This document shows, piece by piece, positions 34,168 to 43,905 of a stretch of 64,000 nt of DNA. Both the position numbers and the translations under genes were made by a program. The notes under the pieces are model-generated. The model did no database searches, was not told the DNA's origin, and saw nothing but the letters and a program-made list of their open reading frames with translations. Each line of letters begins with the position of its first letter. The first letter of the stretch is position 1. Location of the stretch: NCBI RefSeq assembly GCF_026241195.1, contig NZ_JAPFQO010000002.1, positions 434,001 through 498,000 of the forward strand, written 5' to 3'. This DNA is from Pontibacter anaerobius. GTDB lineage: Bacteria > Bacteroidota > Bacteroidia > Cytophagales > Hymenobacteraceae.

Positions 34168-35742
34168 CTAGGCAACACCTGCTCTGACGGCTGCCTTTTC
34201 AGCACAGCGTTCCCCATCCATGGCAGCAGAAACAATGCCCCCGGCATAGCCAGCACCCTCACCGCAAGGATAGAGGCCTTTCACCTTAATATGTTCCAGT
34301 GTTTCGCGGTCGCGCGGTATACGAACAGGGGAGGAGGTACGGCTTTCCACTCCTACGATCTGCGCCTCGTTACTCAGGTAGCCCCGCATCTTGTTCCCAA
34401 AAGCTTTAAAGCCCTCGCGTAAGCGGTAAGCCATGTCCTCCGTGAAAAGCTGGTTAAGGTCTACCGATACCAAACCAGGCTGGTAAGAGGTATCGAGCAA
34501 TTCTTTACTAACTTTCCGGTTCGTAAAATCCTGCAGCAACTGTGCCGGAGCAGCCTGAGAGCCACCCGCCATTTGGCAAGCCTTCCGCTCCAGCGCCTGC
34601 TGCATGCGCAAACCAGCCAAAGGCCCATACTTGTCCAATTCCATATCTTCCAACTCAATGGCAACCACGATACCGGAATTTGAGAAACGGGAATCGCGGC
34701 GGCTTGGAGACATGCCGTTTACCACCACCTCGCCAGGCGCTGTGGCTGAGGGCACAATAAAACCTCCCGGGCACATACAGAAAGAGAAAATACCACGCTG
34801 TTTGCCTTTATAGTGTGTCTGGTGCACCAGGGAATAGGAAGAGGCAGGTAAGTATGGCCCACGGTCCTCACATTTGTACTGGATGCTATCAATCAGACTT
34901 TGCTGATGCTCTACGCGCACCCCCATGGCAAAGGGCTTGGCCTCTATGGCAACTCCTTTATCGTGCAGCAGCTCAAAAATATCACGAGCGCTGTGGCCTG
35001 TGGCAAGTATAACCGACTCTCCGGTAAACTCCTGCCCATCCTGCGTTACCACACCACGCATCTCACCGTTAGCAAGAATAAAATCAGTTACCAGCTTGTC
35101 AAAGAGCACCTCACCACCCGCACTCCTTACTGTCTCGCGAATAGCTTCGATTATTTTGGGCAGTTTATTGGTGCCAATGTGCGGGTGAGCATCAAAAAGT
35201 ATATCCGGTGTGGCGCCGTGCTGCACAAAAATCTGCAGGATACGCTGCAAATCACCGCGTTTCTTGGAGCGCGTATACAGCTTGCCATCCGAATAAGTAC
35301 CAGCCCCGCCTTCGCCAAAGCAATAATTGGAGTCAGGATTTACAGTATGCTCTTTGTTGATAGCAGCCAGGTCACGACGACGGCTACGTACATCCTTGCC
35401 CCGCTCCAGAACTACCGGCTTTAGCCCCAGTTCAATGCAGCGCAAGGCAGCAAACAACCCGGCGGGACCGGCACCCACGATCACTACACGCTTGGCATTT
35501 GTAACATCGGGGTAAGTATAAGTTGGGGAAATAATATCAGCAGGAGGGGTATCCAGGTAAATATCGGCACGAATACGCACCTGTACCTGGCGGCCACGCG
35601 CATCGATAGAGCGCTTTAACCGGTGAAGGTATTTAACATCCTCAGGCTGCACCCTGGCACTTTTCAGTATCTCCCCTTCTAACTGCCGGGCATCGAATGC
35701 CAGCTCTGGCGGAAGCACCAGGTCAAGTTCTTTCTTTCTCAT
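34168..35742 (-). CDS. FAD-dependent oxidoreductase (COG2509-like)
   Basis: A 524-residue flavoprotein. The N-terminal 85 residues form the extra alpha/beta domain of this family (K-R-S-I-D-A-R), followed by the FAD-binding G-A-G-P-A-G-L-F-A-A-L and R-G-K-D-V-R-S-R-R-x-D segment. F-G-E-G-G-A-G-T-Y-S-D-G-K-L-Y-T-R is highly typical, and a C-terminal G-E-G-A-G-Y-A-G-G-I-V-S-A-A-M-D-G closes the FAD site. Its substrate is unknown. It stands alone between two minus-strand genes with its own terminator. Confidence 0.9.
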   Translation of the reverse strand: MRKKELDLVLPPELAFDARQLEGEILKSARVQPEDVKYLHRLKRSIDARGRQVQVRIRADIYLDTPPADIISPTYTYPDVTNAKRVVIVGAGPAGLFAALRCIELGLKPVVLERGKDVRSRRRDLAAINKEHTVNPDSNYCFGEGGAGTYSDGKLYTRSKKRGDLQRILQIFVQHGATPDILFDAHPHIGTNKLPKIIEAIRETVRSAGGEVLFDKLVTDFILANGEMRGVVTQDGQEFTGESVILATGHSARDIFELLHDKGVAIEAKPFAMGVRVEHQQSLIDSIQYKCEDRGPYLPASSYSLVHQTHYKGKQRGIFSFCMCPGGFIVPSATAPGEVVVNGMSPSRRDSRFSNSGIVVAIELEDMELDKYGPLAGLRMQQALERKACQMAGGSQAAPAQLLQDFTNRKVSKELLDTSYQPGLVSVDLNQLFTEDMAYRLREGFKAFGNKMRGYLSNEAQIVGVESRTSSPVRIPRDRETLEHIKVKGLYPCGEGAGYAGGIVSAAMDGERCAEKAAVRAGVA

Positions 35743-35886
35743 TTACAACAGGTAAGGTAGTTAACCTTAAACTTTTAAATTAATTTTAATTGAATGATCA
35801 AGAGAATGATTCTTTACCACTGTATCAAACTATAACATGACAAGTTAACTGGTAAAAACATTCCAATATTTCACTCATTCCAATCA

Positions 35887-36852
35887 TTAAATGTCTCCGT
35901 TCAATACTTTGTCAACCCAGCCTTTGCCCCATTCTTCAATCTCCTGCTCACTGTAAAGCTCCGGGTAGAAAATGCGTTTCTGGAAACGCGGGGGCAGGTA
36001 TTTCTGCCAGTTAGTGCCACCAGTAGCAGCAATAACCTCCGGGTCGCGCTGCAGGTAGCGTACAGCTGATTTGTAGTGCATCAGAGGCCAGTTCACGTTC
36101 ACGTTGCTATCGAGGTCGCGCATTGCCTGTATCAGTTTGGGGTTCTGCTGATCCTCCTCCGGTAGGTTTTTGTACACATGCCACACGTTTTTATCAGCAT
36201 ACTCTTTTGCAAAGCTGATAAGCTGTATGGTATACTTCTGCTCAAACTGCACCAGCGTCAGTGTTTTGGCGCCGGAAGCTACTTCGGTGGCACCCTCTTT
36301 CCAGTAAATACAGCCAATCATCTCCTCATGCGTGCTTTCCATACCTAATGCGGCACGTTTGGCTTTCTCCACCAGGTTACGTAAGTCTGTAGAGGCGATC
36401 TCAATAAAACGGTACTGCACCGACTGAAAGCCGCTGGCCGGCATGAGCGCCATCCTGAACTGCAGGAACTGTTTTGGGTCCATGCCATCCACCATCACAT
36501 CAAACGAGTTGATCAGGTTATCAAAGTAACGGTTAATGCGCTTCAAGCGTCTAATGAGCACATCAACAGTAATCTCTTTATCCTCACCTATTTGCCTATA
36601 CTCCTCCAGGCAAAGTTTAAAGTATAACTCCGTAATCTGGTGATACATGATGAAGATCTTCTCATCCGGAATATCGGTGCGCGGGTTCTGCAGGCTCAGC
36701 AGCGTGTCCAGGTGAATATAGTCCCAGTAAGAGAGGAAGTTCGTGTGGTAGAGTCCTTCCAGGTACGCAGCCAGATCCTGGCCAAGCGGTACATATTTTT
36801 CCTCCAGCCGCTTCAGCTGTTCCAGCACTTCAGGTTTAAAGGTATGCTCCAT
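35887..36852 (-). CDS. kynA: Tryptophan 2,3-dioxygenase family protein
   Basis: Heme enzyme opening the indole ring of L-tryptophan to N-formylkynurenine, first step of the kynurenine pathway. The 321-residue protein has Y-W-D-Y-I-H-L-D-T-L-L-S-L-Q, F-I-M-Y-H-Q-I-T-E-L-Y-F-K-L and, near the C-terminus, A-T-G-G-T-N-W with Y-P-E-L-Y, all as in the family. The proximal heme His is probably the one in L-M-H-Y-K. No kynurenine genes are adjacent, so the pathway assignment rests on the protein alone. Confidence 0.88.
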   Translation of the reverse strand: MEHTFKPEVLEQLKRLEEKYVPLGQDLAAYLEGLYHTNFLSYWDYIHLDTLLSLQNPRTDIPDEKIFIMYHQITELYFKLCLEEYRQIGEDKEITVDVLIRRLKRINRYFDNLINSFDVMVDGMDPKQFLQFRMALMPASGFQSVQYRFIEIASTDLRNLVEKAKRAALGMESTHEEMIGCIYWKEGATEVASGAKTLTLVQFEQKYTIQLISFAKEYADKNVWHVYKNLPEEDQQNPKLIQAMRDLDSNVNVNWPLMHYKSAVRYLQRDPEVIAATGGTNWQKYLPPRFQKRIFYPELYSEQEIEEWGKGWVDKVLNGDI

Positions 36853-37143
36853 CTGTCAGAGAGTTTAGGTGAGGTGATTTCCGCAAAAATAGCAAAACAT
36901 TTACAGGTGGCCTTATGGCCACTTAAATTAGCTTCCTTTTCGTTTGCAGCACAGCTCTCCATGCTGATAATGAACGCGGTACCAAAGTATAAATTTAATC
37001 TTTTAAGACACGCAGCTTGATAGGGGCCTTGCCTGGGTTTGTAGATGGAAAAAGGGAGTTTGTAGAATTAAACCTAAATTAACCCCGGAATAGCGCAAAG
37101 CTGCCGCTAAATTGCTAAATTTGGTTTTCACGATATAGAGCGT

Positions 37144-37821
37144 ATGGCTGAGAAAAGCAGTGTTTTTGACATGATCGGGCCCGTGATGATAGGACCATCC
37201 AGCTCGCACACAGCTGGGGTGGTGCGTATTGCCAGAGCTGCCATCCGTATTCTGGGCGCCGCCCCGGAAGAGGCAGTTATCACCTTTTACAACTCATTTG
37301 CACGCACCTACGAGGGCCACGGCAGCGACCGCGCCATTGTAGCCGGCCTGCTGGACTTTAAAACAGATGACAAACGGATTAAAGAAGCCTTTGATTTTGC
37401 TAAAGAACGGGGGCTCAAGTATACTTTCCGCTCTGTGGGCAATGCCTCTACCATGCACCCAAACACCATCAAGCTAAACCTGAAGGCAGGCGAACGCGAG
37501 GTGGAGGTGATCGGGCAGAGCCGCGGCGGCGGTGTGATCAATATATCGGAGGTAGACGGGTTCTCGGCTAACTTCTCTGCTACGCTGCACACGCTTATTA
37601 TTGATGCGGCCGACGTGAAGGGAAGTATCGCCTTTATCGCTTCTATACTGGCACACGACGACTGCAACATTGCCACCATGAGCGTTTCGCGGAAAGGCAA
37701 GCATGAGCGGGCGCGTCAGTTCATAGAGATGGACTCCGGTATTAAGCCCATAACGCTTGAATACATGAAACAACTTAGCTGGGTGAAGCACGTGGTTTAT
37801 ATCCCGAACATCGACTTATAA
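37144..37821 (+). CDS. sdaAB: L-serine dehydratase, iron-sulfur type, beta subunit
   Basis: Beta chain of the two-subunit Fe-S enzyme converting L-serine to pyruvate and ammonia. The 225-residue protein has the G-P-S-S-S-H-T-A-G motif (residues about 17-25), E-G-H-G-S-D and a C-terminal ACT domain (about 145-220). The alpha subunit gene, usually adjacent, is not in the window. TAAATTTG (37116-37123), a perfect -7 match, lies 20 bp before the ATG. tolC starts 13 bp after the stop. Confidence 0.92.
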   Translation: MAEKSSVFDMIGPVMIGPSSSHTAGVVRIARAAIRILGAAPEEAVITFYNSFARTYEGHGSDRAIVAGLLDFKTDDKRIKEAFDFAKERGLKYTFRSVGNASTMHPNTIKLNLKAGEREVEVIGQSRGGGVINISEVDGFSANFSATLHTLIIDAADVKGSIAFIASILAHDDCNIATMSVSRKGKHERARQFIEMDSGIKPITLEYMKQLSWVKHVVYIPNIDL

Positions 37822-37834
37822 AAGTATAGCTACT

Positions 37835-39289
37835 ATGAAAAAAACATCTAAAACCCTGCTATTGGTTTTAGGAATAGGCCTAGCCGGTTCTACCGGAGCC
37901 ATGGCGCAGCAGGACCCAAGCGGCGATGGCATCTGGACACTGCAGGAGGCGGTGGGGTATGCCAATGCCAACAACCTGCAGGTACGGCGAACCAAACTCA
38001 ACAAAGGCCTGGCAGAAACAGACCTGAAGCAGTCGAGGTTTGACCGTCTACCATCCGTTAACGGTAGTTCTTCATACAACTTTAACTACGGTACCTACGT
38101 CGATCCCACCACTTCTGAATTACGTTCGGAGCAAAGCCAGACTAACAATTTCCAGTTAAGCGCTTCTGTGCCCTTATTTATGGGATTTCAGCAAGTAAAT
38201 TCTATCAAACAGAATGAGCTGGCACTGCAGGCTATTGAACAGGATGTGCTTTCAGCGCAGAATGACATTACGATACAGATCGTTACGTCCTACCTGAACA
38301 TACTTTTTGCCGATGAGCTGATCAAAATATCACAGCAAACGCGTGACTTAACGAAACAGCAACTCGATCGCACTAAAATCTTGTTTGACGCAGGAAGTGT
38401 GGCAGAAAACGCTGTATTGGACCTGGAGTCTCAGTTAGCTGCCGACGACCTAGAGTTAATTAATGCGGAAAACCAGCGCGATATCTCCAGGCTGTCATTA
38501 ATGCAGTTGCTGAACCTGCCCACTTCACAGGAATTTCAAATTGAAATACCTGAAATCCCAGAGCCCGACCAAGACCCGGTTCTGTTAAGCGGCGATCAGG
38601 TATATGATGTGGCTGTACAAACCTTGCCGGCCATCAAGGCGGCCGATCTGCGTGTGTTAAGTGCGGCCAAGGCACTGGATGTGGCCAGAGGAGGCTACTA
38701 TCCACGCCTGTCGATGTTCGGTAGCTTAAACACCTTTTATTCAAGTGCACGAGATTTACGATTTCCGATTGAGGGTACATTTTCGCCAAACCGAATAGGC
38801 TTCATGAATTCAGAGGGTACTGATCCCTTCATTATTTATACTCCTGCCTCCAGAATAGAATCCTATGAATATTTCGATCAGCTGAAAGATGGTGTGGGCA
38901 AGAACTTCGGTTTCAATTTACAGATACCTATCCTGAATGGCTTGCAAGTTCGCAGTAATGTGCAGCGGGCAAAGCTGCAGCAGCAGGATGCACAGATCAA
39001 CGCAGACATTGCCCGTAACAACTTACGCCAGACCATTGAGCAGGCGTATGTAGATGCCGTAGCTGCCCAACGTCGTTATGTAGCCGCAAAAGAACAGCTG
39101 CGTGCCGCTGAGAAGAACTACAGCAATGCGCAGTTGCGGTTGAATGCAGGCGTGATAAACACAGTGGATTTCAACATTATAGCCAATAGCTATCGTGCTG
39201 CACAGTCTAACTTGTCGCAGGCGAAGTATGAATACACTTTTAAACTAAAGGTTCTGGACTTCTACCAGGGCAAAGACATTTCTTTCTAA
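37835..39289 (+). CDS. TolC-family outer-membrane efflux protein
   Basis: A 484-residue outer-membrane channel with a signal peptide (about 1-24, A-M-A-Q) and two repeats of the outer-membrane-efflux fold with long heptad-rich helices (about 160-215 and 370-480) and barrel strands between. It pairs with the membrane-fusion protein 5 bp downstream. This stretch is almost free of AAGTATA words. Confidence 0.93.
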   Translation: MKKTSKTLLLVLGIGLAGSTGAMAQQDPSGDGIWTLQEAVGYANANNLQVRRTKLNKGLAETDLKQSRFDRLPSVNGSSSYNFNYGTYVDPTTSELRSEQSQTNNFQLSASVPLFMGFQQVNSIKQNELALQAIEQDVLSAQNDITIQIVTSYLNILFADELIKISQQTRDLTKQQLDRTKILFDAGSVAENAVLDLESQLAADDLELINAENQRDISRLSLMQLLNLPTSQEFQIEIPEIPEPDQDPVLLSGDQVYDVAVQTLPAIKAADLRVLSAAKALDVARGGYYPRLSMFGSLNTFYSSARDLRFPIEGTFSPNRIGFMNSEGTDPFIIYTPASRIESYEYFDQLKDGVGKNFGFNLQIPILNGLQVRSNVQRAKLQQQDAQINADIARNNLRQTIEQAYVDAVAAQRRYVAAKEQLRAAEKNYSNAQLRLNAGVINTVDFNIIANSYRAAQSNLSQAKYEYTFKLKVLDFYQGKDISF

Positions 39290-39294
39290 AAATC

Positions 39295-40689
39295 ATGGCG
39301 AAGAAAAAATCAAAGCTTATCCCTATTCTGATAGGTGTTTTAGTAGTATTGGTGGTAGGTATAATTGTCGCTAAAAAGGCTGGCTGGATAGGTGCTGAAG
39401 AAGGCACTGAAGTGGTGTTGGCAGAGGCTAAACCTGCAGATATCGTTGAGAAAGTAAGCGCATCAGGAAAAATACAACCGGAAACCGAGGTGAAAATCAG
39501 CCCGGATGTGTCTGGAGAGATTATCGAGTTAAACGTTGAGGAAGGCGACTCTGTAGTGAAAGGACAGCTTTTACTGCGCATACGCCCGGATAACTATCAG
39601 TCGATGGTAGATGCCCAGCAGGCTTCCGTAAATACCATGCGCGCTAATCTGGCGCAGGCCAGAGCAAGGCTTGCTCAGGCGCAGGCTAACTTTGTGCAGG
39701 TGGAGCAGAACTACAAGCGTAACAAGCCGCTGGTAGAGCAAAAAGTTATCTCTCAGGCAGAGTGGCAGCAAATAGAATCGAATTACCTGGCAACAAAGGC
39801 AGAGGTGGAGTCAGGGCGGCAGAGCGTGAGAGCCTCGGAATATAATGTGCAGAATGCACAGGCATCCTTGAAGGACGCACGCGAGAACCTAAATAAAACC
39901 ACCATTTATGCACCGGTAAGCGGCACAGTATCTAAACTGAACGTGGAGCAGGGCGAGCGCGTGGTGGGTACTTCCCAGATGGCCGGTACCGAAATCATGC
40001 GTATCGCTAACCTTAACAACATGGAGGTGCGTGTAAACGTGAACGAGAACGACATTATCCGTGTAAGCCTGAACGACTCTGTAGAAGTGGAAGTGGATTC
40101 CTATGCCAGCCGTGATGAAAAATTTATGGGTGTGGTTACGGCCATAGCCAACACTGCCAAAGATGCCACTACACTGGAAGCCGTAACAGAATTTGAAGTG
40201 CGCATTCGTCTCCTCAATAAATCCTATGACCACCTGCGCGAGAACACTGCGCGTCCGTTCCGGCCAGGCATGACTGCCTCTGTAGATATCATCACAGATC
40301 GCAAACCTAATGTTTTATCTGTACCTTTGTCGGCCGTAACAACTCGCTCTGCTAACCCAAAAGGAGATAAGAAGACCGATGAAGAAGAGGGCGATGAAAA
40401 GGAGCCAAACCAGAATGAACAACAACAGGAGGCAGCTCCGGCACAGGTAGAGGAAGTCGTGTTTGTATATGACCAAGCTTCAAACACTGTAAAATCTGTA
40501 AAGGTAAAAACCGGCATCAGCGATTTTGAAAACATTGAGATTCTGAGCGGTTTGGATAAAGGGCAGAAAGTGGTAGCTGGTCCGTTCAGGGCGGTTTCTA
40601 AAACGTTGGAAGATGGCGCCAAGGTAGCCGTAAAAGATGAGAAATCGTTAGACAAGCAGGCGATAGCTGCAGATACTAAAGAAGATTAA
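39295..40689 (+). CDS. Efflux periplasmic adaptor (HlyD/MacA-type membrane-fusion protein)
   Basis: A 464-residue adaptor with an N-terminal membrane anchor (about 7-26), a lipoyl-like half (S-A-S-G-K-I-Q-P, V-S-G-E-I-I-E-L), a long alpha-hairpin (about 98-200, Gln/Ala/Glu-rich coiled coil), the second lipoyl half (I-Y-A-P-V-S-G-T-V-S-K-L) and a beta-barrel. Residues about 352-385 are a low-complexity Lys/Glu/Gln insert. MacA-type adaptors work with MacB-like ABC permeases, but none follows; gpsA does. Confidence 0.92.
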   Translation: MAKKKSKLIPILIGVLVVLVVGIIVAKKAGWIGAEEGTEVVLAEAKPADIVEKVSASGKIQPETEVKISPDVSGEIIELNVEEGDSVVKGQLLLRIRPDNYQSMVDAQQASVNTMRANLAQARARLAQAQANFVQVEQNYKRNKPLVEQKVISQAEWQQIESNYLATKAEVESGRQSVRASEYNVQNAQASLKDARENLNKTTIYAPVSGTVSKLNVEQGERVVGTSQMAGTEIMRIANLNNMEVRVNVNENDIIRVSLNDSVEVEVDSYASRDEKFMGVVTAIANTAKDATTLEAVTEFEVRIRLLNKSYDHLRENTARPFRPGMTASVDIITDRKPNVLSVPLSAVTTRSANPKGDKKTDEEEGDEKEPNQNEQQQEAAPAQVEEVVFVYDQASNTVKSVKVKTGISDFENIEILSGLDKGQKVVAGPFRAVSKTLEDGAKVAVKDEKSLDKQAIAADTKED

Positions 40690-40694
40690 AAAAT

Positions 40695-41684
40695 TTGGAA
40701 AAAATAGCCGTACTGGGAGGGGGAAGCTGGGCAACTGCCCTGGTAAAGATCCTCTCAGAGAACAAATCCCAAGTAAACTGGTGGATGCGCAACGAGAACG
40801 ACGTGCAGCACCTGACCAATTTCAAACACAACCCGCGCTACCTTAGCCAGGTGTCGTTTGATCTGAATTATGTAAAACCATCCACAGCTATACAGGCTGT
40901 TGTAGCCTCATCGGACTGGGTGATACTGGCAGTGCCAGCCGCATTCGTGCAGCTGGCACTTGCCGATTTACCCGCAGATGCCTTTGCAGGTAAAGTAGTG
41001 GTTTCGGCCATAAAGGGTATGATTCCCAAAGAGAACGTTCTGATCACTGATTATGTAAAGCACAGGTATAATGTGCCCGATCATAACCTGTTGGTAATTG
41101 CCGGCCCGTGCCACGCAGAGGAGGTTGCACTCGAAAAGCAATCTTACCTCACCATCGGATCACATAACTTGGCCACGGCGGAGCGTTTCTGCGAACTGCT
41201 ACGCAACCGTTATGTAAAGGCAAACCCTTTAGACGATCTGGATGGAATTGAGTATTGCGCCGTGATGAAAAACATTATTGCGCTAGCCTGCGGTATAGCC
41301 CGGGGCCAGAACTACGGCGATAACTTCCAGGCGGTACTGGTTTCCAATGCCATGTTTGAGATAGAGCGTTTCCTGGATGCTATTATGCCGATCCACCGTG
41401 CGTTGAACGGCTCCGCTTACCTCGGCGACTTACTGGTAACAGCTTACTCGCAGTTCAGCCGCAACCGGACTTTCGGTAACATGATCGGGAGAGGGTATAC
41501 GGTGAAGTCGGCCCAGGTAGAGATGAACATGGTAGCAGAAGGCTATTACGCCGTGCAGAGCATTTATGAGCTTAACAAAAAGTTGGAGGTAGACATGCCA
41601 ATTACAACGGCCGTTTATCACATACTTTATGAGCGCATATCACCGGCTGTAGAGTTCGAGATATTGAAAGACAAGTTTAAATAA
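40695..41684 (+). CDS. gpsA: NAD(P)H-dependent glycerol-3-phosphate dehydrogenase
   Basis: Makes sn-glycerol 3-phosphate from dihydroxyacetone phosphate for phospholipid synthesis. The 329-residue protein has V-L-G-G-G-S-W-A-T-A-L at the N-terminus, S-A-I-K-G-M-I-P and the catalytic Lys in E-Y-C-A-V-M-K-N-I-I-A. The C-terminal domain includes S-R-N-R-T-F-G. The start is the TTG at 40695, 5 bp after the adaptor stop, with the family N-terminus at once. No good ribosome-binding site is seen. Confidence 0.93.
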   Translation: MEKIAVLGGGSWATALVKILSENKSQVNWWMRNENDVQHLTNFKHNPRYLSQVSFDLNYVKPSTAIQAVVASSDWVILAVPAAFVQLALADLPADAFAGKVVVSAIKGMIPKENVLITDYVKHRYNVPDHNLLVIAGPCHAEEVALEKQSYLTIGSHNLATAERFCELLRNRYVKANPLDDLDGIEYCAVMKNIIALACGIARGQNYGDNFQAVLVSNAMFEIERFLDAIMPIHRALNGSAYLGDLLVTAYSQFSRNRTFGNMIGRGYTVKSAQVEMNMVAEGYYAVQSIYELNKKLEVDMPITTAVYHILYERISPAVEFEILKDKFK

Positions 41685-41705
41685 CAGCTATGGCTGCAAA
41701 GGAAG

Positions 41706-41733
41706 GCACACCTGAACCGGGTGTGCTTTTTTT
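41706..41733 (+). terminator. Intrinsic terminator after gpsA
   Basis: Seven-bp perfect arms (41706-41712, 41720-41726) and a T7 run. It reaches the end of the convergent gene at 41732. Confidence 0.85.
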
Positions 41734-42238
41734 ATACTTTGGAGTGGCGCATTATTTTGTCGCCTAGGCCGCGGTACACTGCCATAATGGTAATGGCTGC
41801 TGAAAAGCAGATACTGAAAACACTGGAAAGAAGCTGAAAATCAGCGTAAGGAATATAATACAGTTGCAGCAGGTCCAACAGCAGCACCATGATGGAGGCA
41901 ATGGAAACACCGGCCAAGGCAAACATAAATGCCCGGTTAAACGTTTTGGAGGGCAACCGGTCTATGAGGGTCTGGCTTTTAAGATGCCAGTGCAGCGGCA
42001 AAACCTTGCCGTTCCGGAGTGCCCAGCGCGTGGCCCTGGTGGCAATCCATCCTAAAATAAACCCTGTCGCCAGGCTATAGGCAAAAAGATGGATCGCTAT
42101 ACTCTGCTGCCCCCATAGCGGTATTTCATCATGAGACAGCCAAAATAAAGCGAACAGCGTCCCATTTATGAAAAGTGCGGCTATGGCAAGTATAACTGCC
42201 AGCAAAATCAAAAACCTATAATTCAGGCTTATCTGCAT
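41732..42238 (-). CDS. Hypothetical four-helix membrane protein
   Basis: A 168-residue protein I do not recognise. It has four hydrophobic segments (about residues 8-33, 46-66, 104-125 and 137-158), with a basic loop between the second and third (R-A-T-R-W-A-L-R-N-G-K-V-L-P). No catalytic motif is visible. It stands alone between convergent gpsA and the divergent acyltransferase. Confidence 0.7.
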   Translation of the reverse strand: MQISLNYRFLILLAVILAIAALFINGTLFALFWLSHDEIPLWGQQSIAIHLFAYSLATGFILGWIATRATRWALRNGKVLPLHWHLKSQTLIDRLPSKTFNRAFMFALAGVSIASIMVLLLDLLQLYYIPYADFQLLSSVFSICFSAAITIMAVYRGLGDKIMRHSKV

Positions 42239-42384
42239 GTACTTAACTTTTCACTGTACAATTGACTATACTCATTTTAAGCGTCTAAGGATATAACGAG
42301 CTAAAATACTGCCATTCAGGCACCATCATTTTGCTGCGTATGTTTCAATAAATTGCAGCATTTTAGCACCCTACAAACCAACTT

Positions 42385-43374
42385 ATGAAGCAGCACCTGC
42401 AGCAGATAGACGTAGTGAAAGGCACTGCCATCGTGGCTGTGCTGCTGCTGCATTCGCTTACCCGCGATGAACTCGAAAACAGCTACGCAATTTATCACAT
42501 CTGGCAGGCGGTGCCACTTTTTATGGTGGTGATGGGGCTGAACCTTGGGTTATCCGTAAGAGGCAAAACGCAGCACCTGCAGCAGCTTTACACGCGTAAG
42601 TACTTCACCAAAAAAGCCGCACGTATTTTTATTCCCTTTATCATCATCTTTCTGCTGTCCATAGTGGCGGGTATACTTTGGGAGTACTTTAAAGGAGAGG
42701 ATGTTCTGGAGTTTAGCGGGTATACCTGGGTCGGGCTGCTACCGGTAACGGGCCGGGGTAATTACTTTATCACCATGCTGCTGCAGTCTGTACTGCTGCT
42801 GCCAGTTATTGGGTATAGTTTTAGCCGAAGCCCTCTTCTCACCACTGTGGTGCTGGTGCTGTTGGAGTTGGCTTTTCAGTTTTGGGCGGCTCAGTTCTCA
42901 TATTTTGATGCTAACAACTACCTTTACGATGCTGCCTTTCCGCGCTATTTCACGGCAATTGTTTATGGCCTATGGCTATCGCAACTAGTATGGCACTCAT
43001 TTCGGTGGAAGCACTTTACAGTTCTAGCCTCCCTGGGGATAGTGGCAGCCGGTTTCCTGTACTTGTTTGGCTATAAAGATGAAGTGGCTACAAGTATACT
43101 ACGCCCGGAGTGGCAGTCGCAGCAGGCGCTGACCTTTGGCTATGCAGCGTTATTGGTTTGGTTGGCAATTAAACTGCTACCAAATTATTCGATTTTCATC
43201 CCTATATGGTTTCTGGCCGAGTTGGGGAAGGCATCTTACCACATTTTTCTGGTGCAGGTGCTATATTTTGGCCTGGTAGAGCAGGATCTGCCGATGTGGC
43301 TAAATCTGGCGTTCCCAATAGTGCTTGGATACTTTTTTTTCAAGTATGAATCGAAACTACTTTTTGGGTTATAA
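42385..43374 (+). CDS. Acyltransferase 3 family membrane protein
   Basis: A 329-residue integral membrane protein with about ten helices. The start Q-I-D-V-V-K-G-T-A-I-V-A-V-L-L-L-H-S matches the opening of acyltransferase-3 proteins, with the conserved His in helix 1 and R-I-F-I-P-F before helix 3. These O-acylate sugars or lipids at the membrane; this member's target is unknown. Confidence 0.85.
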   Translation: MKQHLQQIDVVKGTAIVAVLLLHSLTRDELENSYAIYHIWQAVPLFMVVMGLNLGLSVRGKTQHLQQLYTRKYFTKKAARIFIPFIIIFLLSIVAGILWEYFKGEDVLEFSGYTWVGLLPVTGRGNYFITMLLQSVLLLPVIGYSFSRSPLLTTVVLVLLELAFQFWAAQFSYFDANNYLYDAAFPRYFTAIVYGLWLSQLVWHSFRWKHFTVLASLGIVAAGFLYLFGYKDEVATSILRPEWQSQQALTFGYAALLVWLAIKLLPNYSIFIPIWFLAELGKASYHIFLVQVLYFGLVEQDLPMWLNLAFPIVLGYFFFKYESKLLFGL

Positions 43375-43468
43375 GCAGTCTCTTAAACTACTTTTTTAAT
43401 TTTAATCACACACCTGGTGACAACTTTGAAAAGCACTTCGTTACTTTACATATGTTTCTTTCAGTAAA

Positions 43469-43864
43469 ATGATAAAAGTAGTTTGTGCCATTGTGGAGCA
43501 GTATGAGCGCGTGCTCGTAACCCAGCGTAGCAAGAAAATGCGTGAGGCGCTGCTGTGGGAGTTTCCTGGCGGAAAGCTGGAGCAAAACGAAACAGAAGGG
43601 AACTGCCTTATCAGAGAAATACAGGAGGAGCTAGGGATTGAAGTAGAGCCATACCAGCGCTTAACGCCCGCCATGTACGCTTATCCCGACCTAAGTATAG
43701 AGCTTATTCCGTTCCTGTGTAAGTATAAAGGCGGTGTCATTCAACTTCAGGAGCATCGCACCTACCATTGGGTAAAACCCGAAGACCTAAAGACCTATCA
43801 ATTTTGTCCGGCCGATGTGCCTATACTTGAAGAGTACCTACAGTTGATCAGGGGCAGGCCTTAG
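43469..43864 (+). CDS. Nudix hydrolase, MutT-like
   Basis: A 131-residue nucleotide pyrophosphohydrolase. The Nudix box G-G-K-L-E-Q-N-E-T-E through R-E-I-Q-E-E-L-G-I (about residues 35-57) is complete, and W-E-F-P-G-G precedes it. The closest type is (deoxy)nucleoside triphosphate pyrophosphohydrolase of the MutT/CTP-diphosphatase group, cleaning oxidised or non-canonical nucleotides. Substrate is not determined. Confidence 0.92.
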   Translation: MIKVVCAIVEQYERVLVTQRSKKMREALLWEFPGGKLEQNETEGNCLIREIQEELGIEVEPYQRLTPAMYAYPDLSIELIPFLCKYKGGVIQLQEHRTYHWVKPEDLKTYQFCPADVPILEEYLQLIRGRP

Positions 43865-43870
43865 CCATAC

Positions 43871-43901
43871 TTTCAGAACCTGCATTTTAGCCGTACCTTT
43901 G
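43871..43901 (+). promoter_or_regulatory. Probable Bacteroidota-type promoter of the m5C methyltransferase gene
   Basis: TTTC (43871-43874, one base off TTTG), 19 nt, then TACCTTTG (43894-43901), a perfect -7 element. The start codon is at 43906, so a start 5 nt after TTTG would put the first base of the message at or next to the ATG, giving a leaderless or nearly leaderless mRNA. Confidence 0.5.
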
Positions 43902-43905
43902 GGGT

